A stretch of DNA of 22,859 nucleotides from a virus: IMG/VR virus record IMGVR_UViG_3300010354_009115, positions 1 to 22,859 of that record, one strand, 5' to 3'. The notes below the pieces were generated by a model, which searched no databases, was not told where the DNA came from, and worked only from the letters and a program-made list of their open reading frames with translations. This document shows positions 13,352 through 19,567 of this stretch, one piece after another. A program made the position numbers and the translations under genes. The first letter of the stretch is position 1, and the number at the start of each line of letters is the position of its first letter.

Positions 13352-14038
13352 ATGAGAATGCGATTTGACTATTCACCACATATTGATTTACCCAAAGCAA
13401 AACAAATCAATTCGCCCAGCGGGAGACGATACGAAACTCCCGCTGGTTCGCTTTATCCTTCCATAACAACTGTTCTTGGTTCTCAGCCAGAAAAGAAACG
13501 TTCGCTCGCAGAATGGCGCGCTCGCGTGGGCGAAGAAAAGGCACGAGCAATATCTACGCAAGCAGCACGTCGCGGGACTAATCTTCATAATCTCATGGAA
13601 AAGTATATCCTCGGCGATGACGTTGATCCTATAACAGTCCTGCCAGCAACTATCGCGCATTTCAAACCAGTAAGAAAATGTGTTGACAAAAACCTCCAGC
13701 TGGTATATACTACAGAAACTTCGATGTATTCTGATCTACTACGAATTGCAGGAACTGCAGACTTGATCTGTGAATGGGACGGCGAAGTTACAGTGGTGGA
13801 TTTCAAGACTTCGCGAACTATGAAAACTCGTGAAATGATTCACGACTACTTTCTTCAGGCAACCGCATACACGATTATGTTCGAGGAACACACTGGAATC
13901 GAAACCTATAATATCGCTATCCTAATGGTTACGGATGAGGGAGAGTTTCAGGAGTTCCGTGGGCATCGAAATGATTATGTTGCGGATTTGCTGAATGTTC
14001 GTAATGATTTCGAAAAAAGAGTCTTGACAAACGCCTAG
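13352..14038 (+). CDS. RecB-like PD-(D/E)XK exonuclease, 228 aa
   Basis: The nuclease core is clear: His79 in RRGTNLHNLME, Asp137 in AGTADLI, and Asp150/Lys152 in VVDFKTSR, with the supporting helix YFLQATAYTIMFEE. This is the plan of the Cas4/RecB-family phage exonucleases related to MGME1, which process DNA ends in replication and recombination. No Shine-Dalgarno is seen before ATG 13352 or ATG 13358, so the start is uncertain by two codons. Its last codons contain the -35 box of the tmRNA promoter. Confidence 0.85.
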   Translation: MRMRFDYSPHIDLPKAKQINSPSGRRYETPAGSLYPSITTVLGSQPEKKRSLAEWRARVGEEKARAISTQAARRGTNLHNLMEKYILGDDVDPITVLPATIAHFKPVRKCVDKNLQLVYTTETSMYSDLLRIAGTADLICEWDGEVTVVDFKTSRTMKTREMIHDYFLQATAYTIMFEEHTGIETYNIAILMVTDEGEFQEFRGHRNDYVADLLNVRNDFEKRVLTNA

Positions 14039-14052
14039 TATTGATATAGAAT
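14024..14052 (+). promoter_or_regulatory. Promoter of the tmRNA gene
   Basis: TTGACA (14024-14029), 17 bases, TAGAAT (14047-14052). The sequence CTTGACAAACG around the -35 box is shared with the gp32 promoter at 18502. AATAAATACTT (14050-14060) overlaps the -10 and differs by one base from the late consensus in front of csgF, so the RNA may be made both early and late. Confidence 0.7.
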
Positions 14053-14058
14053 AAATAC

Positions 14059-14422
14059 TTGGTTATCGTTGAAGTTGACGATAGACGGATCGGACGTGGG
14101 GGCAGTACCCGCCCAGTCCACCATAAGTACAATAAGCATCCCTCAAGCAATCGTTTAGGTCGAGGGACGAACTAAAGGATGAGCTTCTTATTGTACTTTT
14201 GATGGGGGCGAAACTAGGATCGACGGACGTTGATGCGGAGATGGAGATAACGGGATGACCGCCTAATAGGTCAAAAACTATAGGTGCCAACGATAATGTT
14301 GCTCCTCGTTACGCTCTAGCAGCCTAACATGAGTTTTCGGTGGGTTTGACTTGGAAACAGAATAAACCCACCAACTAATGCGCCCGAGGGGAGGCGTGCG
14401 CTAAACAAAATTTCCCCTCATC
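14059..14422 (+). ncRNA. ssrA: Circularly permuted (two-piece type) tmRNA
   Basis: tmRNA rescues stalled ribosomes and tags their products. The permuted order is clear: an acceptor part ending CCACCA (14118-14123), a linker (14124-14203) closed by the stem AGTACAATAAG/CTTATTGTACT, then the usual tmRNA 5' end, GGGGGCGAAACTAGG from 14204 followed by ATCGACGG. The tag frame starts at GCC 14286 and encodes ANDNVAPRYALAA with stop TAA at 14325-14327. Downstream are a 9-bp stem (14339-14347 with 14364-14372) and an H-type pseudoknot (GCGC 14380-14383 with 14398-14401; GAGGGGA 14386-14392 with TCCCCTC 14413-14419). ANDN...LAA is the alphaproteobacterial tag pattern. Exact processed ends are not visible. 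Confidence 0.92.
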
Positions 14423-14437
14423 TATTCGGAGGTCATC

Positions 14438-14815
14438 ATGAAAACAATAGTCTTGACACTGGCTCTATTGTGCGGTATGATTACTTCATCGATTGCTCAT
14501 GAATGGTGGGGCAATGGAACTGAAGTCGATCCCAAAACAAAAATGAATTGTTGTGGTAAATCTGACTGTAAATTCATAGATGAAAAAACTCTTATCCGTA
14601 GAGTTGGACCACAAGGAATATATCTAAAGTTTCCTAATCCAATGACTGAAGAAGAGTGGAATAAAACTTTTTCCAGTTCAACAAAAAGACCAGCATTCAT
14701 TGAATCTATCATTCCTCATGTAAGAGTTCAACCTTCACCAGATGGTAAATATTGGGCATGTATAAATTCATGGGGTGATATATTATGTTATTTTGAACCA
14801 CATAATGGAGCGTGA
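14438..14815 (+). CDS. Secreted Cys-rich protein, 125 aa
   Basis: A GGAGG five bases before ATG 14438 marks the start. The signal peptide MKTIVLTLALLCGMITSSIA precedes the mature HEWWGNG. The conserved elements are MNCCGKSDCKFID near the N-terminus and RVQPSPDGKYWACINSWGD followed by ILCYFEP at the end. Five cysteines remain in the mature protein. This pattern (C-C-x-x-x-D-C, then R-V-x-P-D-G-x-x-x-A-C-I, then L-C-F/Y-F) matches small exported proteins that I know from rhizobial genomes, where their role is unknown. In a phage it may act in the periplasm. It directly follows the tmRNA without a visible terminator. Confidence 0.7.
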   Translation: MKTIVLTLALLCGMITSSIAHEWWGNGTEVDPKTKMNCCGKSDCKFIDEKTLIRRVGPQGIYLKFPNPMTEEEWNKTFSSSTKRPAFIESIIPHVRVQPSPDGKYWACINSWGDILCYFEPHNGA

Positions 14816-14816
14816 T

Positions 14817-15023
14817 ATGTATCAGAATGAACTTAATCTGCGATTAGAAATTGTTCGTATGGCTCGCGAACAATTAAAAGATGAAACTGGCACAACGCCT
14901 TCACTAAATCAAATTTTAGAACGGTCTAGACATCTATTGAATTTTATTCAAGGTGATACCGATCCAATGGTGAAAACTGTTACACAACTCCTAAATGAAG
15001 TAGACACACAAGTAGGGTGCTAA
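14817..15023 (+). CDS. Small hypothetical protein, 68 aa
   Basis: ATG 14817 has GGAG six bases upstream, which decides it over earlier in-frame ATGs inside the previous gene. The protein is helical (MYQNELNLRLEIVRMAREQL, then LNQILERSRHLLNFIQG) and ends TQLLNEVDTQVGC. Small proteins with an L-E-x-V-R-M-A x7-type N-terminus occur in T4-like phages without known function. Confidence 0.6.
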   Translation: MYQNELNLRLEIVRMAREQLKDETGTTPSLNQILERSRHLLNFIQGDTDPMVKTVTQLLNEVDTQVGC

Positions 15024-15024
15024 A

Positions 15025-15216
15025 ATGACCGAACTCGAAAAGAGTTATCAAGTTGCAGAACCTTTTGGTGGATATTCAATAGACAAAATAAAAAAAGCAG
15101 CATTCGTAGATGAAATAAATAATTGCCTAATTCTTTTAGATGATGATAATATCAAAGAAATTATCAAAGAGTATCTTAATAAGCGTATCAAACAATTTGA
15201 CGAACGATATAACTAG
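15025..15216 (+). CDS. Small hypothetical protein, 63 aa
   Basis: ATG 15025 follows the previous stop by one base. The product is acidic in the middle (LILLDDDNIKEIIKEY) and basic at the end (NKRIKQFDERYN). No signal peptide, membrane segment or recognised domain. Its place between two coupled genes supports translation. Confidence 0.5.
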   Translation: MTELEKSYQVAEPFGGYSIDKIKKAAFVDEINNCLILLDDDNIKEIIKEYLNKRIKQFDERYN

Positions 15217-15224
15217 GATACATT

Positions 15225-16076
15225 ATGTCTTTTTACAATGATTGTGGTAATGATAAACCATTGAGTATTATCGCTGGTCCTTGCGTGTTTGAAGGAAAAT
15301 ACCATGCGATAGAAATGGCTGATCGTTTGCGAACTATAGTCCAAGATATTGGATTTGTGTTGGGACGATCAGTCAACTTCATATATAAGACGTCCTTCGA
15401 TAAGGCGAATCGAACATCTGCGGGAGGCTATAGAGGTGCGGGGTTCGATGAAGCGTTTTATGGAATGGACGCCGTCCGTGGATTAGGTATTCCTGTTCTT
15501 ACGGACGTTCATGACCCCTGGCAATGTGCGGCGGTAAATGCTGATATCATACAGATTCCCGCTTTCCTTTGCAGGCAGACTGATCTACTCGAGGCAGCAG
15601 CGCAGACTGGTAAACCAGTCAATGTCAAGAAAGGTCAGTTTCTTTCACCACAAGAAATGAAAAACGTGGTGGAAAAGTTGGAACATTTTGGTTGCAAGCA
15701 AATTATGCAAACTGAACGCGGAACAACATTTGGTTATAATAATCTAGTTGTTGATATGCGTTCACTTGATATTATGAAACGCAACCAATATCCTGTTATC
15801 ATGGACTGTACTCATGCAGTCCAACTTCCTGGAGGTCAAGGAACATCATCTGGCGGTCAACGTGAGTTCGTACAAACTCTTGCTCGTGCGGCAGTTGCTG
15901 TTGGCGTGGCAGGCGTTTTTATGGAAGTGCATAATGATCCTGATAATGCTCCGTGTGATGGACCCAATATGTTAGATCTTGACATGTTCGAAGATTTACT
16001 ATATGATTTGTTGAAGATTGATCGTGTGAGAAAGGAAATTGATCATGAAAGACGACTTCAAGGAAGACAGCAATAA
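15225..16076 (+). CDS. kdsA: KDO-8-phosphate synthase (KdsA), 283 aa
   Basis: KdsA joins phosphoenolpyruvate and arabinose-5-phosphate to give KDO-8-phosphate, the precursor of the lipopolysaccharide inner-core sugar. The protein is full length and holds the family motifs: IIAGPCVFEGK, FIYKTSFDKANRTS, LTDVHDPWQ, KKGQFLSPQEM, TERGTTFGYNNL, DCTHAVQLPGG and MEVHNDPDNAPCDGPN. The Cys of GPC stands where metal-dependent KdsA enzymes have their metal-binding cysteine (metal-independent ones have Asn), and the His and Glu/Asp partners are present. No KdsB or arabinose-5-phosphate isomerase is nearby, so it would boost the host pathway. Other members of the aldolase family (DAHP or NeuB type) fit less well. 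Confidence 0.9.
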   Translation: MSFYNDCGNDKPLSIIAGPCVFEGKYHAIEMADRLRTIVQDIGFVLGRSVNFIYKTSFDKANRTSAGGYRGAGFDEAFYGMDAVRGLGIPVLTDVHDPWQCAAVNADIIQIPAFLCRQTDLLEAAAQTGKPVNVKKGQFLSPQEMKNVVEKLEHFGCKQIMQTERGTTFGYNNLVVDMRSLDIMKRNQYPVIMDCTHAVQLPGGQGTSSGGQREFVQTLARAAVAVGVAGVFMEVHNDPDNAPCDGPNMLDLDMFEDLLYDLLKIDRVRKEIDHERRLQGRQQ

Positions 16077-16617
16077 AACATTTGCTCCTACACTAGAAGA
16101 AAAACACTACTATCTTTTCAATAAAGATTTTAATCATGATTCCTGTGGAGATGCTCTTGCCTTTATTCTAGAACGTAATCTCATGGATAAAGATCGCCCT
16201 AAGCAAATCAAAATGATTATTAATTCGTATGGTGGCGTTGTTGATGCGGCATTTGCTCTTATCGACACCATAAAGGGATCTCGCATTCCAGTATTTACAT
16301 ATGGTCTTGGTTGTATCGCAAGTTGCGGTCTCATGACGTTTATCGCTGGTCAGAAAGGCAAGCGATTTATTACTCGCAACACATCTATTCTTTCTCATCA
16401 GTTCTCTTGGGGTTCTTTTGGTAAAGAGCACGAACTCTTTGCTACTGTAAAAGAATTCACTAACACTCAACAACGCATTGTCGAACATTATAAGCGTTGT
16501 ACAGGAATGACTGAGAAAAATATCAAGAAGTATCTTCTTCCGCCCGAAGACGTATGGCTCACGGCAAAAGAAGCAGTTAAATATGGCATTGCAGATGAAA
16601 TAGTGGAGTTTTATTGA
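16045..16617 (+). CDS. ClpP-like serine protease, 190 aa
   Basis: ATG 16045, seven bases after AAAGGAAA, is preferred to the in-frame TTG upstream. The ClpP catalytic triad is intact: Ser93 in GCIASCGLMTFIAGQKGKRF, His118 in NTSILSHQ, and Asp169 in PEDVWLTAKEAVKYGIAD, which aligns with the Asp of the E. coli ClpP ERD motif. The substrate-binding MIINSYGG is also present. ClpP-like proteases are common in T4-like phages. It might take part in capsid maturation or act with a host Clp ATPase; no chaperone subunit is seen here. It overlaps kdsA by 32 bases. Confidence 0.85.
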   Translation: MKDDFKEDSNKTFAPTLEEKHYYLFNKDFNHDSCGDALAFILERNLMDKDRPKQIKMIINSYGGVVDAAFALIDTIKGSRIPVFTYGLGCIASCGLMTFIAGQKGKRFITRNTSILSHQFSWGSFGKEHELFATVKEFTNTQQRIVEHYKRCTGMTEKNIKKYLLPPEDVWLTAKEAVKYGIADEIVEFY

Positions 16618-16618
16618 G

Positions 16619-17164
16619 ATGGCAATTATTAATGGAAAAGTATGGGGAAACACAAGCGCATTGATTCAGAATCCTTTTGTGGAACTTCATCGCATCAATA
16701 CAAAAGCAGGTTATCGTTGTTCGGAGCACAAACATGCACACAAGTGGAACGCATTCTATGTTATTTCTGGAGAACTTGAAATTCATGTACGAAAGAATGA
16801 TTATGATCTCACCGACGTCACTGTTCTCAGAGCAGGTGACTTTACTACTGTTCGTCCTGGCGAATATCATTGGTTCAACTGTACCGTCGATTGCGCTGCG
16901 CTAGAACTATATTATCCTGAAACACTGAGTGAAGATATTCAGCGCAAGAGTGTTGGTGGTGTGAATGGTGTGAACATAAAGAAAGATTCACCATGCACTG
17001 CTATCTGCAAACTGGGCGACGATGGTAAGTGTGTTGGTTGTGGTCGCACTGCCAATGAGATTGCCGATCATGGTAAGAAGTATCACACGCTAAAAGGCAC
17101 TGTGACCAACTATGTGGTTCAGGATGAGATGATTGCTGCAGTAGATAAGGAACGTGGCAAATGA
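16619..17164 (+). CDS. Cupin domain fused to a DUF1289-like Cys motif, 181 aa
   Basis: The N-terminal 110 residues form a single cupin domain: CSEHKHAHKWNAFYVISGEL with His residues for metal binding, and LRAGDFTTVRPGEYHWFNC for the second motif. The C-terminal part contains DSPCTAICKLGDDGKCVGCG followed by RTANEIAD. This is the C-x3-C-x7-C-x2-C-G-R-T pattern of the small DUF1289 family, normally a free-standing protein of proteobacteria, predicted to bind metal. I know of no standard fusion of the two. Substrate unknown; the location beside kdsA makes a sugar or surface-polysaccharide link possible but unproven. Its stop overlaps the oxygenase start (ATGA). Confidence 0.75.
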   Translation: MAIINGKVWGNTSALIQNPFVELHRINTKAGYRCSEHKHAHKWNAFYVISGELEIHVRKNDYDLTDVTVLRAGDFTTVRPGEYHWFNCTVDCAALELYYPETLSEDIQRKSVGGVNGVNIKKDSPCTAICKLGDDGKCVGCGRTANEIADHGKKYHTLKGTVTNYVVQDEMIAAVDKERGK

Positions 17165-17685
17165 AAAATATAGAGATGGCGCAAGATTTTCTGCAACCAA
17201 GTCAATCAAATATGGTTGTTGAAAAAACAATCAATTCTCGCGGTTGGCACTTTGGTCAATTTTCTAGCAATGATCCTCAAGTAAAGAACTTTCCTTTCTG
17301 GATGATGACTCTTGACCATGATCCGTTCTTTACTGAATCTATGTTTGCTCATATTCAGCAGTCGTTCAAAAAGAAGTTTACTCTTGAGCGAGTGTATGCT
17401 AATGGTCAAACGTATGGTTTGCCTGGTTCGTTCCATAAAGATTCCGAGTCTGCGTTATCATACACGTTTCTTTACTACGCAAACCCTGAATGGAATCCTA
17501 TGTGGGGTGGTGAAACTATGATTCAGACGCCTGATAGTGGTATTGTTGCTGTTACGCCTATGTTCAATAGTGGAGTATTGTTTCCTGGAGATTGGTGGCA
17601 TATGGGTAAGGAACCAACACGCCATTTCGAAGGATTGCGCGTTACTGTTGCGTTCAAACTATTATTTGCAGGAGATATGCGATGA
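17161..17685 (+). CDS. 2-oxoglutarate/Fe(II) oxygenase, 174 aa
   Basis: A second oxygenase, not close in sequence to the one at 10717. Iron ligands are His92 and Asp94 (GSFHKDSES) and His147 (FPGDWWHMGKEP), and Arg160 (EGLRVTVAFKL) would bind 2-oxoglutarate. The FLYYANPEWNPMWGGETMI segment is typical of a compact T4-like phage oxygenase group. The substrate is unknown; nucleic acid or protein hydroxylation has been proposed for phage members of the superfamily. Overlaps at both ends suggest co-translation with the cupin protein and the gp33 gene. Confidence 0.82.
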   Translation: MKNIEMAQDFLQPSQSNMVVEKTINSRGWHFGQFSSNDPQVKNFPFWMMTLDHDPFFTESMFAHIQQSFKKKFTLERVYANGQTYGLPGSFHKDSESALSYTFLYYANPEWNPMWGGETMIQTPDSGIVAVTPMFNSGVLFPGDWWHMGKEPTRHFEGLRVTVAFKLLFAGDMR

Positions 17686-17915
17686 ATGAATTATCTAGCC
17701 TTATGTCATCCAACACTTTTGTGAGTTTAGTTGAAAAGCGAGTTCAGTCACTTGGTATGGGTTATCTTGAAGCAATCACTGATGTATGTGAAACTACTGG
17801 ACTAGAGTTTGAAAACGTATCCAAACTCATGACGCCAACCATGCGCAAGTTGCTACAATCAGAAGCACTTCAACTTAATCTACTAAAACGAACAGGATCG
17901 CGGTTGCCAATCTAA
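17682..17915 (+). CDS. 33: Probable late transcription coactivator gp33, 77 aa
   Basis: In T4, gp33 links RNA polymerase to the sliding clamp and is needed with gp55 for late promoters. The evidence here is mostly position: the order 33-59-32 is that of T4, with direct overlaps. The protein is small, helical and carries FVSLVEKRVQSLGMGYLEAI, then TDVCETTGLEFENVSKLM, and ends LKRTGSRLPI, as I recall for T4-like gp33 homologues. The presence of TATAAATA late promoters fits. No gp55 is seen in the window. Confidence 0.65.
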   Translation: MNELSSLMSSNTFVSLVEKRVQSLGMGYLEAITDVCETTGLEFENVSKLMTPTMRKLLQSEALQLNLLKRTGSRLPI

Positions 17916-18505
17916 TGGAAGGAATGAAAGCATATCAGCGTTATCAGGCACTGAGGTTACATTTCACAACCGATTATGATTTCATCAAGTATGGCGGTAA
18001 GATTCGGCAGATATCCGCTGAATCGTTCATGAAGCGAAAGGATACTTTTTTCTTTCAGCGATTGGAACGGCGATACAAAGATGAAGAACTCACCGATTAT
18101 TTCGTGGCCAACTTTGTCTCGCGTTCTGGCGTTAAATGGATCGGTGAACTATCTGGTATTGAGTCTGAGAAGGTTTATGCTGCATGGCGTAAACGTATTG
18201 AATCATTCTCATATCAGCTGAAGCAAGAACTGATGGATATCGAATGTGATAGTCTTGAAGAACTGTTGACACCGAAGAATGGTAATCATCCGCCGCTTCT
18301 TCGGCTATATCTGGGAAACAAGATATCCATTGAAACGGTTCTTGCTTTTGATATCGCTCTTGGCATACTCAAACTATGGGATGCCAAGATAGAGGACGAG
18401 ATTGTTTGGTCTGACATATCTCGGCAACTCCATAACTATAGACCATTCCTGAATGTTGATAAAACCAACATCAAAAAAGTAATGAGGAGTGTATTTAAGT
18501 CTTGA
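17915..18505 (+). CDS. 59: Helicase loader gp59, 196 aa
   Basis: gp59 loads the replicative helicase gp41 onto gp32-coated forks. The N-terminal half (YQALRLHFTTDYDFIKYGGK, then MKRKDTFFFQRLERRYKDEE and LTDYFVANFV) follows the T4 gp59 pattern: a Y-D-x-I-K-Y motif, R-x-x-K/D-x-F-F-F-Q-x-L, then a helix and W-I-G-E-L. Length is close to T4 gp59 (217). The start overlaps the gp33 stop (TAATG) and gp32 follows, the classic order. The last codons contain the -35 box of the gp32 promoter. Confidence 0.88.
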   Translation: MEGMKAYQRYQALRLHFTTDYDFIKYGGKIRQISAESFMKRKDTFFFQRLERRYKDEELTDYFVANFVSRSGVKWIGELSGIESEKVYAAWRKRIESFSYQLKQELMDIECDSLEELLTPKNGNHPPLLRLYLGNKISIETVLAFDIALGILKLWDAKIEDEIVWSDISRQLHNYRPFLNVDKTNIKKVMRSVFKS

Positions 18506-18530
18506 CAAACGAGTCAAATTATTTTAATAT
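18502..18530 (+). promoter_or_regulatory. Promoter of gene 32
   Basis: TTGACA (18502-18507), 17 bases, TAATAT (18525-18530). The predicted start near 18537 leaves a leader of about 54 bases before ATG 18591, with GGAG at 18581-18584. The flanking CTTGACAAACG matches the tmRNA promoter. T4 gp32 represses its own translation from its leader; whether this leader does so is not evident. Confidence 0.7.
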
Positions 18531-18590
18531 ATACTCATATGTTATGAATCAAGTGGATAAGACGAAACACAAACTATACGGAGAATACAT

Positions 18591-19499
18591 ATGAATGAAT
18601 CTTTTTCAGCCCTCAAGCGTGCTCGCACCTCTTCCCTCGACAAGCTGTCTCAGGAACTCAACAAACTGGCTAATCCACAGGCGCAGTCATCTAATGCTGA
18701 TGATCGCTTCTGGCAACCAGAAGTTGATAAGGCAGGTAATGGTTATGCCGTTATTCGCTTTCTTCCTGCGACACAAAACGAGGAACTCCCGTGGGTGCGC
18801 ATCTGGAATCATGGTTTCCAGGGTCCAGGAGGCTGGTATATCGAAAACTCTCTTACAACTTTGAATCAGCAGGATCCAGTTGCTGAAATGAATTCAAAGT
18901 TGTGGAACTCAGGCAACGATAAGGATAAGGAAATTGTTCGTCAGCGCAAACGGCGTCTAACTTATATCACAAACATCCTTATTGTAAAGGATCCTGCTCA
19001 TCCAGAAAATGAAGGCAAGGTATTCCTTTACAAGTTCGGTAAGAAAATCTTCGATAAGATCAATGAAAAGATGAATCCACAGTTTGAAGATGAAACCCCA
19101 ATGAATCCCTTTGATTTTTGGGAAGGGGCAAACTTCAAGCTAAAGATTCGGAATGTTGAAGGATATCGTAACTACGATAAGAGCGAGTTTGATGATGCTA
19201 CTGAGATTGCTGATGACGAATCAGACATCGAGGCAATCTGGAAGAAGCAGCATTCACTTCAGGCATTCCTTGCTCCAAGCAACTTCAAGACTTATGAAGA
19301 ACTGAAGAAGCGTTTGGATAAGGTTCTCGGTGATGCTCCCGCTCCTCGTCGGACCGATAGTGAAGACGATGCCTTTGAACCAGCACCTCGTGCAGCTGCT
19401 GCGCCAGCAGTTGGTAAGACCGCAGCTGCTCCAAAGCGTCCTTCAAATAATGATGAAGATTTGTCGTTCTTTGAAAAACTTGCAGAGGACGACGATTAA
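18591..19499 (+). CDS. 32: Single-stranded DNA-binding protein gp32, 302 aa
   Basis: gp32 coats single-stranded DNA in replication, recombination and repair. Visible are a basic LAST-type motif at the N-terminus (LKRARTSSLDKL), the core (GYAVIRFLPATQ, PWVRIWNHGFQGPGGWYIEN, LTYITNILIVKDP), and an acidic C-terminal tail (FFEKLAEDDD) after an Ala/Pro-rich linker. The core His74 is in place of the zinc-binding histidine, but the cysteines expected in the E-N-C ... C-P-V-C segment read Ser87, Asp95 and Ala98, so the zinc site seems lost. A terminator follows. Confidence 0.93.
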   Translation: MNESFSALKRARTSSLDKLSQELNKLANPQAQSSNADDRFWQPEVDKAGNGYAVIRFLPATQNEELPWVRIWNHGFQGPGGWYIENSLTTLNQQDPVAEMNSKLWNSGNDKDKEIVRQRKRRLTYITNILIVKDPAHPENEGKVFLYKFGKKIFDKINEKMNPQFEDETPMNPFDFWEGANFKLKIRNVEGYRNYDKSEFDDATEIADDESDIEAIWKKQHSLQAFLAPSNFKTYEELKKRLDKVLGDAPAPRRTDSEDDAFEPAPRAAAAPAVGKTAAAPKRPSNNDEDLSFFEKLAEDDD

Positions 19500-19534
19500 T
19501 CGTAGGGCTTTCCTTTCCTTTCACCTTACGATTA
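19497..19534 (+). other. Stem-loop at the gp32 stop codon
   Basis: TAATCGTAGGG (19497-19507) pairs with CCTTACGATTA (19524-19534): 11 bp with one G-U. The 16-base loop is almost all pyrimidine (CTTTCCTTTCCTTTCA). The stem begins within the gp32 stop codon. It may stabilise the mRNA 3' end ahead of the terminator. Confidence 0.6.
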
Positions 19535-19539
19535 TACTT

Positions 19540-19567
19540 GGGGGAGCAGCAATGTTCCCCCTTTTTT
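19540..19567 (+). terminator. Rho-independent terminator after gp32
   Basis: GGGGGA (19540-19545) pairs with TCCCCC (19556-19561), followed by six T. It ends the plus-strand gp32 transcript. The T run overlaps the stop codon of the convergent minus-strand gene (19566-19568). Confidence 0.85.

Noticed and set aside
13683-13711. TTGACA-17-TATACT inside the exonuclease gene
   Set aside because: No gene starts nearby downstream, and the tmRNA has its own promoter at 14024.
14453-14481. TTGACA-17-TATGAT inside the secreted Cys-rich protein gene
   Set aside because: It lies in the signal-peptide codons with a clear gene start already upstream and no new gene start downstream of it; probably chance.
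15979-16007. TTGACA-17-TATGAT near the 3' end of kdsA
   Set aside because: It falls in conserved coding sequence (DLDMFEDLLYDLL). It could serve the protease gene, but overlap of the two genes already explains expression.
16168-16653. 161-codon antisense frame across the ClpP-like gene
   Set aside because: The plus-strand protein has a full catalytic triad; the antisense product has no recognisable features and no ribosome-binding site.
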